Part shown: positions 51,751 through 59,823 of the stretch, piece by piece
Numbering within the stretch: position 1 is the stretch's first letter
Layout of the letters: each line of letters opens with the position of its first letter
Virus record (IMG/VR): IMGVR_UViG_3300032307_000705
Span: 1-64,000 of that record
Source of the DNA: a virus
DNA: 64,000 bases
Reading direction: 5' to 3' (one strand)
Notes under the pieces: model-generated
The model's database searches: none
What the model was told of the DNA's origin: nothing
What the model saw: only the letters and a program-made list of their open reading frames with translations
Program-made: the position numbers and the translations under genes

Positions 51751-52668
51751 ATGAAAGATTACTATAAAATATTAGAAGTTGAAGAGAAAGCCTCTCAGGA
51801 TGAAATAAAAAAGTCTTATCGAAGACTTGCAGCACAATACCATCCAGATAGAAACCCTCAAGGTGAAGAAAAGTTCAAAGAAATTGCCGAGGCATATGAA
51901 ACTTTAGGTAATCCTGATAAAAGGACTGAATACGACAATCGAGGAAACAATCCATTTCAAGGTACCGCTTACGAACAAATGTTTTCACAAATGTTTGGTG
52001 GAGGAGGATTTCAACAACCAAAACGAAAGAGCGCTCCTGATAAGATTGTACGAGTACAAATCAATCCTATTGAATCATATAAGGGTGAGGAGAAGACTAT
52101 CCAATACATGAAGGATACTCATTGTAATGTATGTAGTGGCGCTGGTGGAGAACAACAAAAGTGTGTATCTTGTAATGGACAAGGGTTCTTTATGAAATCT
52201 TTTGGTACTGGATTTATGACTCAACAAGTTAGATCTGCTTGTCCAACTTGTGGAGGTAGGGGATATACTTTGGTTCACAAATGTTATGGGTGTGATGGTA
52301 GAGGTACCAAACAAAACGCTGCAGACTTAAGGTTTATGATACCTAAAGGAGTTGACAGTGGACAGTACTTGAAAATAGAAAGGGCTGGAGATTTTAAGAA
52401 TGGAGAGTATGGTGATTTGGTAATTCAAATTGAGGTTGTACCTAAAGACGGTTTTGAGAAATTCAACAACGACTTAATTTATAACTTATTTTTGAACTTG
52501 GAAGATTTGAAAAAGGATAAATACAATATCCCACATCCTGATGGTGAGTTAAGAATTGACTCACCAAAGATATTTGATACTTCCAAACCTCTGAGATTGA
52601 GAGGTAAGGGTTATAATGGTGGGGATATGTATTTGAAATTGAACGTAAAGTTCGAGAGGACTAATTAA
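51751..52668 (+). CDS. dnaJ: DnaJ (Hsp40) co-chaperone
   Basis: A 305-residue type I Hsp40. The J domain (1-65) has HPD at 31-33. A short Gly/Phe region includes 'MFGGGGFQQP'. The zinc-binding domain has four C-x2-C-x-G-x-G repeats ('CNVCSGAGG', 'CVSCNGQG', 'CPTCGGRG', 'CYGCDGRG') at about 124-190. Substrate-binding domains follow. It is shorter than bacterial DnaJ (about 375) because of a reduced C-terminus. No DnaK gene is in the window, so it probably recruits host DnaK for virion assembly or replication. Confidence 0.93.
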   Translation: MKDYYKILEVEEKASQDEIKKSYRRLAAQYHPDRNPQGEEKFKEIAEAYETLGNPDKRTEYDNRGNNPFQGTAYEQMFSQMFGGGGFQQPKRKSAPDKIVRVQINPIESYKGEEKTIQYMKDTHCNVCSGAGGEQQKCVSCNGQGFFMKSFGTGFMTQQVRSACPTCGGRGYTLVHKCYGCDGRGTKQNAADLRFMIPKGVDSGQYLKIERAGDFKNGEYGDLVIQIEVVPKDGFEKFNNDLIYNLFLNLEDLKKDKYNIPHPDGELRIDSPKIFDTSKPLRLRGKGYNGGDMYLKLNVKFERTN

Positions 52669-52801
52669 TTAATCCAATTAGTAATTCAAATATTTTTACT
52701 GTTCCGTAAATTGATGAACCTAACAGATAGAAACCTGCGGCTATTGTAAAATATTGAGTTTTACTTGTTGGTTTTTGATTACATTTTTTACATTCTGCCA
52801 T
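52661..52801 (-). CDS. Small membrane protein with CxxC
   Basis: A 46-residue ORF with 'MAECKKCNQKP' at the N-terminus (C-x2-C) and a hydrophobic helix at about 17-41. It overlaps the end of dnaJ by 8 bp on the opposite strand and is divergent from the next small gene. Function is unknown. Confidence 0.55.
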   Translation of the reverse strand: MAECKKCNQKPTSKTQYFTIAAGFYLLGSSIYGTVKIFELLIGLIN

Positions 52802-52811
52802 AATTATAAGT

Positions 52812-52985
52812 ATGTTAAGTGAACAAATTCGTAGAATCCTTTATATGTACCTTGACGAGAAGGAACAAGGAAAATATAAAAAACCTCGCAAATATAGTAA
52901 ATCGTATTGTGAATCTACACCATGTGATGAAATGGGATTCACACAGAAAGCATCTTGTCGCCCATACAAAAATTGTTATAAGTAA
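52812..52985 (+). CDS. Small conserved cysteine protein (MGFTQKASC motif)
   Basis: A 57-residue protein. The C-terminal half has 'CESTPCDEMGFTQKASCRPY' and then 'KNCYK', with four cysteines. The G-F-T/S-Q-K-A-S-C-R motif recurs, to my knowledge, in short ORFs of many marine and large phages and is probably a small metal- or nucleic-acid-binding element of unknown role. Basic residues precede it. Confidence 0.65.
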   Translation: MLSEQIRRILYMYLDEKEQGKYKKPRKYSKSYCESTPCDEMGFTQKASCRPYKNCYK

Positions 52986-53016
52986 TTGCCTTTGTTGAAT
53001 TTTTTTATTATCATTG
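52986..53016 (+). promoter_or_regulatory. Candidate promoter (TTG - 20 bp - TATCATTG)
   Basis: TTG at 52986-52988 and TATCATTG at 53009-53016 (one mismatch to TAnnTTTG). The methylase ATG follows after 4 nt. Confidence 0.45.
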
Positions 53017-53020
53017 TGTC

Positions 53021-53860
53021 ATGATAAGTTATATTGGAGGTAAATCAAAAATAGGTAAGTGGATAGTACCATTTTATCCAACAGACATGGAAACATACGT
53101 AGAACCTTTTTCAGGTATGTTCTGGTGTTTTTTTAATATGGACTTGGAGAAGTATCCAAACCTGAAGAAAGTCGTTTACAATGACTTTAATCCACTAAAT
53201 TACAATCTATTTCAGTGTGTTCAAAATCCATCAGAACTTCAACGTGTGATGGATGAAATTGAAGTACAACAAGTTGGGGTAATCGATACCTCAATCGAAC
53301 TTAAAGAAAAGTTTAATACGTTCCAATCTGAAATTTTTGGAGAGGGGTTCAAAGTTGGGAACTGTGATTATCTAACTGCTGCTAAGTACGTTTATGTATT
53401 GTCTCAAGTCTTCAGTGGTAGTAAACCTGAAATATCTAATTTCATTGATTTGAAAGGTAAGTATAGATCGAAATATCTTGCGTTCAGGGACAAACTTAGT
53501 AAACCAAATTGGGTCGACCATTTCCTTAAAATTACTGACGTGGAGAATTTAGACTTCCAAGATGTAATTGAGAAATATGATTCTCCATCCACTTATTTTT
53601 ATGTTGACCCACCTTATTGGAAAACTGAAAACTATTACAGTAACCATGATTTTGATAGGGATGACCATGAAAGATTGGCGATTGCGTTGAATAATATACA
53701 AGGTAAGTTCAGTTTATCCTACTACGATTTTGAACTATTACACGATTGGTTTCCTGAAACCAAAAATCGATGGGAGAAAAAAGAATTTGCAAAGGCGGCG
53801 GCAGCGAAAAAAGGTACAAAACAAAATATGGGAGAAGAGCTGTTAATATTGAATTATTAA
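53021..53860 (+). CDS. DNA adenine methyltransferase (Dam/D12 class)
   Basis: A 279-residue N6-adenine methyltransferase of the D12 (MT-alpha) class. 'MISYIGGKSKIGKWI' contains the N-terminal SAM motif, 'YVEPFSGMFWCFFN' motif I, and 'YFYVDPPYWKTENYY' the catalytic DPPY. It transfers methyl groups to adenine in phage or host DNA, often to evade restriction or mark replication forks. The start at 53021 is fixed by the conserved N-terminus. Confidence 0.9.
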   Translation: MISYIGGKSKIGKWIVPFYPTDMETYVEPFSGMFWCFFNMDLEKYPNLKKVVYNDFNPLNYNLFQCVQNPSELQRVMDEIEVQQVGVIDTSIELKEKFNTFQSEIFGEGFKVGNCDYLTAAKYVYVLSQVFSGSKPEISNFIDLKGKYRSKYLAFRDKLSKPNWVDHFLKITDVENLDFQDVIEKYDSPSTYFYVDPPYWKTENYYSNHDFDRDDHERLAIALNNIQGKFSLSYYDFELLHDWFPETKNRWEKKEFAKAAAAKKGTKQNMGEELLILNY

Positions 53861-53880
53861 TTATTTTTGTAATAACAATA

Positions 53881-53888
53881 TATTTATT
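53881..53888 (+). promoter_or_regulatory. TATTTATT motif
   Basis: TATTTATT ends 16 nt before the leucine-rich-repeat gene in an AT-rich gap. Confidence 0.45.
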
Positions 53889-53904
53889 AATAAATTAAAG
53901 TTAA

Positions 53905-55245
53905 ATGAAATTTACTTCGTTATTAAAGTCAATCATAGTTGAACAGTCAAGATTTGAGGTTTTGATGAACGCTTTAACTAAATCTGGTAAGGACAAAGAG
54001 GGCAATAAGTTAAGACCTAAACTTTCAAAGAAAGAGTTTGTTGATTTGGTATTGGCAGACCCAACAACTAGATTAAACAATGTGGACATAGAAACCGCAA
54101 CTCCTGAGGAATTGGGTAAAATTAAAGCGGGAAGTTATGTTCCATGGTTGGTGAAACATTATTTGATACCAAAAACTGAGACAAGTCCTGGTGACTATAC
54201 CTATGAAAAAGATGTAAAACGGGCGAAGGATGTTTTCATGGAAGACCTTTACAAGGTTACTGATGACCTTAAAAAGTTTGATAGATTCAAAGGACGACTT
54301 CCTAAAGAAATGAGAGACATCAACAAGTTAACACCAGATCAACTTTATGATGCGGTTAAAGATTTTGATTTAACATTAGCGACTACAACAAAGGCAGAAA
54401 GAAAGTCTGCACCTGTTCATCCAGGAGCAAAGTTAGTTTATGACGGGGAAAATTGGAGGGTTGTTGAAATTGAGGACAAAGGACAAGTAGGTAAGGAGGC
54501 GGCTTGTTTCTATGGTGGAAACAACCAAGAAACGAGATGGTGTACTTCAGCACCAGGGGCTAGTTGGTTCGACAGATACATAAAAGACGGACCGTTATAT
54601 GTTATTTTCAATCCTAATGATACTGATGTCAGTCCAATGACAGGTCTTCCTAAAGAAAGATATCAATTCCATTTCCAATCTAATCAATTCATGGATAAGG
54701 ATGACAGACAACAAGATTTAGTTCAATTATTGAATGGGTCTATGTCTGAGTTGAAACCTTTCTTCAAACCTGAATTTGCAAAAAATATTGTACTCGGAGG
54801 TAAAGAATTGAAAATTGAGAGTTTAACTTCAGGTTCTGTTGGTAAATTCATTGCATTATATGGTTTAGAGGATTTGATGGACAGTTTACCTAAATCTTTG
54901 GAAAGAATTCTAATTCAAAACAGAGACAGTAAAGACCCAATACATGTGGAATTACCTGAAGATATCGGCAAGCTTCAAAACTTGACGAATATTCTTACAG
55001 ACAATATTACATTCTCAAAAATACCTGATTCAATATGTAATCTTAAAAATTTGAATTTTTTAGCGATTACTAGAAATCCTGAATTAACAACAATACCTGA
55101 TTGTGTTGCTGATTTACCGAATCTTATGTTTTTGAATCTAAAAGGATCTGACAACGCAAGAATACCTAAGAAAATAGAAGAAAAAGGTGATCCAATAGGC
55201 CCTAACATGTGGGATTTGGAATTAATGGACAAAAGTGAAGATTAG
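53905..55245 (+). CDS. WCT-motif protein with C-terminal leucine-rich repeats
   Basis: A 446-residue protein. The central domain has 'AACFYGGNNQETRWCTSAPG', then 'DGPLYVIFNP', matching the WCT block of the protein at 34540-35421. About residues 345-430 contain leucine-rich repeats ('LPEDIGKLQNLTNIL', 'IPDSICNLKNLNFLAI', 'IPDCVADLPNLMFLNL'). Phage LRR proteins are uncommon; LRRs usually mediate protein binding. The gene has its own promoter motif and no membrane segments. Binding of a host factor is a reasonable inference. Confidence 0.75.
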   Translation: MKFTSLLKSIIVEQSRFEVLMNALTKSGKDKEGNKLRPKLSKKEFVDLVLADPTTRLNNVDIETATPEELGKIKAGSYVPWLVKHYLIPKTETSPGDYTYEKDVKRAKDVFMEDLYKVTDDLKKFDRFKGRLPKEMRDINKLTPDQLYDAVKDFDLTLATTTKAERKSAPVHPGAKLVYDGENWRVVEIEDKGQVGKEAACFYGGNNQETRWCTSAPGASWFDRYIKDGPLYVIFNPNDTDVSPMTGLPKERYQFHFQSNQFMDKDDRQQDLVQLLNGSMSELKPFFKPEFAKNIVLGGKELKIESLTSGSVGKFIALYGLEDLMDSLPKSLERILIQNRDSKDPIHVELPEDIGKLQNLTNILTDNITFSKIPDSICNLKNLNFLAITRNPELTTIPDCVADLPNLMFLNLKGSDNARIPKKIEEKGDPIGPNMWDLELMDKSED

Positions 55246-55271
55246 TATTTCGTAAATTAATTTTAATTGAT

Positions 55272-55553
55272 ATGGTTGATGTTGAAATATACATGAATAA
55301 CATCATTAAGTTTTTTAGGGAAAATCCTACTGACTTATTGAATCTGGTCCCCAAAGACAAGGAAGAATACTTTTACACAAAAATCAAAAAAGTGGCGATT
55401 GAAAATTATGAGAAGGGTGAGGACGTAAGCCTCACCCAATCTCAATTAATTGATGTCTGCTCCGAAATTAATCAACCTGATAAACAGGTAGTTGAGGAAA
55501 TTTCAAAAAATTTTATTCAAAAAACGAAATTTGGTTATCTTTTTTTGAATTGA
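55272..55553 (+). CDS. Hypothetical small protein
   Basis: A 93-residue mainly helical protein, 'MVDVEIYMNNIIKFFRENPT' at the N-terminus and ending 'FIQKTKFGYLFLN'. This C-terminal pattern is shared by small phage proteins of unknown role, as I recall. The next promoter starts 2 bp after its stop. Confidence 0.65.
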   Translation: MVDVEIYMNNIIKFFRENPTDLLNLVPKDKEEYFYTKIKKVAIENYEKGEDVSLTQSQLIDVCSEINQPDKQVVEEISKNFIQKTKFGYLFLN

Positions 55554-55554
55554 G

Positions 55555-55586
55555 TTTGGCGAATTAAATTTCTTATCATATCTTTG
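55555..55586 (+). promoter_or_regulatory. Bacteroidota-type promoter (TTTG - 20 bp - TATCTTTG)
   Basis: TTTG at 55555-55558 and TATCTTTG at 55579-55586, both exact. The ATG at 55606 gives a 19-nt leader. This is the best promoter match in the window. Confidence 0.75.
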
Positions 55587-55605
55587 AATTCTAAATCAAT
55601 AAGAC

Positions 55606-56355
55606 ATGATAACGACAGACTACCTCAAGAGAATCGCTCCCTCAGTGTTCACCACCTCTCCATCTCCAAAAATGTCGAACAAGTACACTTTTGTACCGAC
55701 TTTGGATATTCTCGAAAACTTTGAGAATGAAGGATGGAAAGTATTCTCCGCTAAACAAAATGGTAGAGGAGATTACAATCAACATGAGTTAAGACTACGT
55801 AATGTGGAATTTCCACAGGTAGGAGATTCTTTGGTAGAGGCGATTATTAGAAACTCCCACAACGGAATGAGTACGTTCTCAGTAAGTGCTGGTCTTCATC
55901 GATTAGTTTGTTCCAATGGTTTAACAGTACCAACATCCCTTTCGGATAAAATTTCTGTTAAACACATGAAGTTTGACATGGGGACAGTGAGACAAATCAC
56001 AGACCAATTTGCGGAAAGACTGCCAGTAATCCAAAGGTCTGTAGGTAAGATGGAGACCACATTCTTGGATGAAGAAAAAGTGGTTGACTTTGTCACCAAA
56101 GCCACCTCAATCCGTTGGGAAAGTGGGTCAATCCCTAAAATCAAATTTGAGGACTTCCTTCGTCCTATCAGACATGAGGATTCAGGAAGTTCAGTTTGGA
56201 CTACGTTCAACGTAATTCAAGAGAAGTTTGTTCGAGGGGGTTTGAGATACCAATCCGAAAAAGGAAGATTCACTTCGATGAAAGAATTGAAAAACTTCCA
56301 ATCCATCAACAAGATTAATACTAATCTTTGGGAGTTGGCTGAGTCTTATTGTTAA
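55606..56355 (+). CDS. DUF932 family protein
   Basis: A 249-residue protein with the DUF932 layout: 'FVPTLDILENFENEGWKVF', 'HELRLRN', 'AGLHRLVCSNGLTV', and a C-terminal 'NLWELAESYC' segment. DUF932 proteins are found on plasmids and in phages; function is not established. It is expressed from a strong host-type promoter and closed by a strong terminator, so it is an independent early gene. Confidence 0.8.
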   Translation: MITTDYLKRIAPSVFTTSPSPKMSNKYTFVPTLDILENFENEGWKVFSAKQNGRGDYNQHELRLRNVEFPQVGDSLVEAIIRNSHNGMSTFSVSAGLHRLVCSNGLTVPTSLSDKISVKHMKFDMGTVRQITDQFAERLPVIQRSVGKMETTFLDEEKVVDFVTKATSIRWESGSIPKIKFEDFLRPIRHEDSGSSVWTTFNVIQEKFVRGGLRYQSEKGRFTSMKELKNFQSINKINTNLWELAESYC

Positions 56356-56357
56356 TT

Positions 56358-56388
56358 AAATGGGGGGTTTATATCCCCCATTTTTTTT
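56358..56388 (+). terminator. Rho-independent terminator
   Basis: Stem AAATGGGGG/CCCCCATTT with a short A/T loop followed by a run of eight T, directly after the DUF932 gene. Confidence 0.88.
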
Positions 56389-56402
56389 ATTATAATTAAA
56401 AT

Positions 56403-58079
56403 ATGAAAGAAGAAATTTTCAAAGTTAGTTATGAGGCTTACACTACGATCGTATTCCACGACACCGTCCCGATTACCTTCCCACACTCAAGGAACAAATA
56501 TTTTTTCGAGGACGAAAATGAGGCGGATATTTGGGACCAATTACTTTATGCAAATGATAGAGTAAACTTATCGAAAAAATCTGATGTTTATTTAGAGGAT
56601 TTCGTTTCTAATGTTGAGGAGGACTTTGTGTTACACTACGGAAATCCTTTAGCCAGAGTACTCAAATCTTATTTGATGATTCTGGTCGAACGTGATGGAG
56701 ATAAGGTCTCTATGAAGGTCTTTAATGGGTTCAGGGAAAGAAGAGTTGGAAACAAGTGGTTCAAAGTTGCTCGGAGCGTGGACTATATTACCGTCAACAC
56801 CAAAACTGGTGATGTATACTCAGGATTTCTACACAATTATCAAAATAAGAAGAAGGTACGGAAAAAACTTAACAAAAACTTTTTTTTGAATGAACCAATA
56901 GCACAAGTAATGTATACCATTAGAGACAAAGGGTGGTCATACTCACACAATAGTTCCGAGATTGCTAATGACGCGGTATCAAAATTCATGTATGAGATTG
57001 ACGGTAGGGAAGAACCATACGAATTCAACTTCGAAAAGAGATTATTCAAGTTCTATTTGGATAAAAAAAGAATAAGATACCCGAACAATTTCCGTTTGTA
57101 TTCTTCTAAATTAGTTGGTCCAATCTTTAGAAAGATACTCAAAAAGAATGACAATCGATTGGTGGACGCGTTTATGATACATAATGGACTGACTGGAAAG
57201 AAATTAAAAAAATGTCTTCATAGTTGTAAATCACTTAACTTGGACTTGTACTTGATAGCAAGAAAATTATTCGGTGATGATTGGATTAATCAGGATGATG
57301 ATTTTATTTTACAAACTTTGAATTCTGAATTCAACATCAAAGATAGGGATATTCCCGCTGAGTTTGTAAATGTAATTGGTAAAGATGAACTACGTAGGGT
57401 ATTCAATCTATTCAAGAAAGTATATTTTGAGGAAATGCTAGACACCTATACATTCATCGACCACATTGAAATTTACACCCAATTAAAAATGTATGGTGAA
57501 ACTGATTTGAGGTGGATGAGTAATGATGTGGATGTCTTTAGAAATGAACATTTGGATTGGTCGGATAAATTAACATTCTATAAAAATGGCCACTATGAAA
57601 GGATTTATCCCATCTATTCTTACGAACATTTGGAACAACCATTGGGAGAGTATTACCCTGTATTATTGGATGATTCAACATCATATAATCAAGAAAGTTC
57701 AATTCAATCAAACTGTGTAAAAACTTATATTGGTAAGTCGTCAAATATAATATTATCTTTGAGAAAGGGTTCAAGATATTCTGAGGAAAGGGCGACTATT
57801 GAATATCAGTTATATCGAGAAGATGATAAGGTCAAATGTCGTAGAGTACAAAGTTTGGGGAAATACAATGGGAAATTATCAGATGAATGGACACACTGGC
57901 TATTGAAATTGGATTTGAAAATGTTATATTACGTAAACGATGACAGATTTGAACCTGTAAAAATAACCAAAAAGTGTTACAATGGGGCTTTCTTTGAATC
58001 TGGTTCATATTGGGATGAGGATGGTTTCTTGAAATGGACACATAAAACAATCGAGGGACCTCGTACATTAGACTTTTAA
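56403..58079 (+). CDS. PcfJ-like protein
   Basis: A 558-residue soluble protein. The C-terminal part reads 'SIQSNCVKTYIGKSSNIILSLRKG', 'ERATIEYQL' and 'RVQSLGKYNGKL'. The order C-V-x-x-Y, I-x-S-L-R, T-I-E and Q-x-x-G-x-x-N is that of PcfJ-like proteins known from conjugative plasmids and phages. The N-terminal 350 residues are unassigned. No enzymatic function is known for PcfJ. It follows DUF932, also a plasmid-associated family. Confidence 0.65.
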   Translation: MKEEIFKVSYEAYTTIVFHDTVPITFPHSRNKYFFEDENEADIWDQLLYANDRVNLSKKSDVYLEDFVSNVEEDFVLHYGNPLARVLKSYLMILVERDGDKVSMKVFNGFRERRVGNKWFKVARSVDYITVNTKTGDVYSGFLHNYQNKKKVRKKLNKNFFLNEPIAQVMYTIRDKGWSYSHNSSEIANDAVSKFMYEIDGREEPYEFNFEKRLFKFYLDKKRIRYPNNFRLYSSKLVGPIFRKILKKNDNRLVDAFMIHNGLTGKKLKKCLHSCKSLNLDLYLIARKLFGDDWINQDDDFILQTLNSEFNIKDRDIPAEFVNVIGKDELRRVFNLFKKVYFEEMLDTYTFIDHIEIYTQLKMYGETDLRWMSNDVDVFRNEHLDWSDKLTFYKNGHYERIYPIYSYEHLEQPLGEYYPVLLDDSTSYNQESSIQSNCVKTYIGKSSNIILSLRKGSRYSEERATIEYQLYREDDKVKCRRVQSLGKYNGKLSDEWTHWLLKLDLKMLYYVNDDRFEPVKITKKCYNGAFFESGSYWDEDGFLKWTHKTIEGPRTLDF

Positions 58080-58084
58080 TTACT

Positions 58085-58423
58085 ATGATAAAAAAACCAA
58101 AATTTATAAAGAATAATGAAAAATCTTTAGGAGTTTTTTCCAGTTTAAGATTGGATTTTCCTGGTCATTCTATTTATAAATTCATCGATAATAGAAGTTT
58201 AGAAGTCGTTTGGAGTGAGGCATTCACAGGTATTATTAATGTAAAAACTGAATTCAATAAAAAAATTTATAAAACAAAACAGGGATTTTATTTATATTTA
58301 TTGTTAGGTGAAGTTGAATCGAATTTGATTGTCTATTACAATCAGAGCCAATACAGTGAACTAACAATTTTTATACAACAACTATTAAAACAATTTAACA
58401 ATGACAAAACAACTAACAAGTGA
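58085..58423 (+). CDS. Hypothetical basic protein
   Basis: A 112-residue basic protein, possibly beta-rich, with no recognised family. It overlaps the thioredoxin gene by 23 bp and stands 5 bp after the PcfJ-like gene. Confidence 0.6.
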   Translation: MIKKPKFIKNNEKSLGVFSSLRLDFPGHSIYKFIDNRSLEVVWSEAFTGIINVKTEFNKKIYKTKQGFYLYLLLGEVESNLIVYYNQSQYSELTIFIQQLLKQFNNDKTTNK

Positions 58424-58718
58424 AGAACTAAAACAAAAAATTAACAACAAGGAAAACTTCGTCCTTGACCTATTTGCAACTTGGTGTGGACCGTGCAAAA
58501 TAATGTTGGGGAACCTTGAAAAAGTTAATGAATCTTTAATTCAAAAAGGAACACCAAAATACAGTGTTTATAAATTTGACATTGAACAAGATATGGACCT
58601 TATGAAAGAGTGGAACGTTAGAGGAGTTCCGACGATTAAAATATTCGAGAATGGTGAGGAAACTTTCTCAAGACCAGGTGTGATGTCACCAGATCAACTT
58701 CTTAAATTATTAGATTAA
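58401..58718 (+). CDS. Thioredoxin
   Basis: A 105-residue thioredoxin with the active site W-C-G-P-C at 28-32 in 'FVLDLFATWCGPCKIML', the cis-Pro loop 'VRGVPTIKIF' and the C-terminal 'GVMSPDQLLKLL'. It reduces protein disulfides. In phages it serves as a reductant for ribonucleotide reductase or as a replication cofactor. It stands 5 bp before glutaredoxin. Confidence 0.93.
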   Translation: MTKQLTSEELKQKINNKENFVLDLFATWCGPCKIMLGNLEKVNESLIQKGTPKYSVYKFDIEQDMDLMKEWNVRGVPTIKIFENGEETFSRPGVMSPDQLLKLLD

Positions 58719-58723
58719 AGGTT

Positions 58724-59023
58724 ATGAAGGATCTGAATGTAATTGTCTATACTATGAAAGGATGTCCTTTTTGTGTCGACTTCAAAAAAATGTTGAAGGA
58801 AGAAGGAGTTGAATTTTTTGATAGAGATATCGATGAGTATAAAGATGAGTACGACATTTTCAGTGAAATAACTGACAATGACATGATTCCAGCATTATTG
58901 ATTATTGAAGGTAGTGGGAAGGATTATAAATCCTTCCTATACACACCTGAAAAAAATTATAACGAGTTAACCGAGGCACTTCAAATAATCAATGAACATC
59001 GAAAGAATGTTGGGATTATTTAG
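58724..59023 (+). CDS. Glutaredoxin
   Basis: A 99-residue protein with C-P-F-C at 14-17 in 'IVYTMKGCPFCVDF' and the 'MIPALLII' cis-Pro segment. It is a dithiol glutaredoxin that supplies electrons to ribonucleotide reductase in T4-like phages. It is paired with the thioredoxin and ends 4 bp inside the convergent gene. Confidence 0.9.
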   Translation: MKDLNVIVYTMKGCPFCVDFKKMLKEEGVEFFDRDIDEYKDEYDIFSEITDNDMIPALLIIEGSGKDYKSFLYTPEKNYNELTEALQIINEHRKNVGII

Positions 59024-59766
59024 AAAATAATAAAGTCCTTATTTTTCTTTTTAATAAAAGAATATTCCTCAAGTGGATTTGTGAGTTCAATACTCCAATC
59101 CACTTTTTTCATTTCAGATGATAACCAAGACATATCAAAATCGAACACATCTAAGATTGCCGATTTCAAAGTTTCATCTTCAGAGTTTTTGTCTACATTA
59201 AAGATTGATATGATATTATCATTATCATCATCTTTATCCAAAGACAGATTAAAAATAATGGATGAATCTGTGTAGTTAGTTGGGATACTATAAAAAATAT
59301 GTTTTCCGTAAAGATAGATAAGTCTTCCTTGACTCAATGAATAACCATGAGGAAATTCGGATGTAACAATTAATTCATCATCAGATACTTCTGATGGATA
59401 ACAACTGAAATCAAATGATGACTCACTTGATAAGAATTTTTCTATTTGGGTTTTATGATAAGAACAGTTTTCTGACTTATGTAAGATGAACTCCAAATTT
59501 TTTACTTTGGATAACTTACAATCATATTCAATTAAATCTATTGTATGGGAGATTGGTGTCTCAGGTTCGTATTTTTCGTTAAACTCTTTTGTTATTGAAC
59601 TGATATCCAAAATTTCTTTATGGGAGGTCTTACCTTTTATAATAATGAAATTTTTACAATCTACGACAGAGAAAATTGATTCTTCTGTGTTTGGGATTTT
59701 GGTTAGTAGATAGTCTGAAAATAAATTTATTGTATAAACCCTGCTGTTAGTCTTCTTTAATATCAT
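59020..59766 (-). CDS. Hypothetical acidic protein
   Basis: A 248-residue soluble protein, acidic, with no motif recognised. It contains a Ser-rich central stretch and ends 'YSFIKKKNKDFIIF'. It is the last gene of a three-gene minus-strand unit (61036 to 59020) with a 57-bp gap to the gene upstream. Confidence 0.6.
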   Translation of the reverse strand: MILKKTNSRVYTINLFSDYLLTKIPNTEESIFSVVDCKNFIIIKGKTSHKEILDISSITKEFNEKYEPETPISHTIDLIEYDCKLSKVKNLEFILHKSENCSYHKTQIEKFLSSESSFDFSCYPSEVSDDELIVTSEFPHGYSLSQGRLIYLYGKHIFYSIPTNYTDSSIIFNLSLDKDDDNDNIISIFNVDKNSEDETLKSAILDVFDFDMSWLSSEMKKVDWSIELTNPLEEYSFIKKKNKDFIIF

Positions 59767-59823
59767 TTAATTAACTGATTTGTTGAATGATAATAAATTG
59801 TACTTACAAAAAGAATAGAATAA

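Noticed and set aside
40736-53860. A classical restriction-modification system from the nuclease-like gene and the adenine methylase
   Set aside because: The genes are 12 kb apart in different transcription units; no evidence of pairing.
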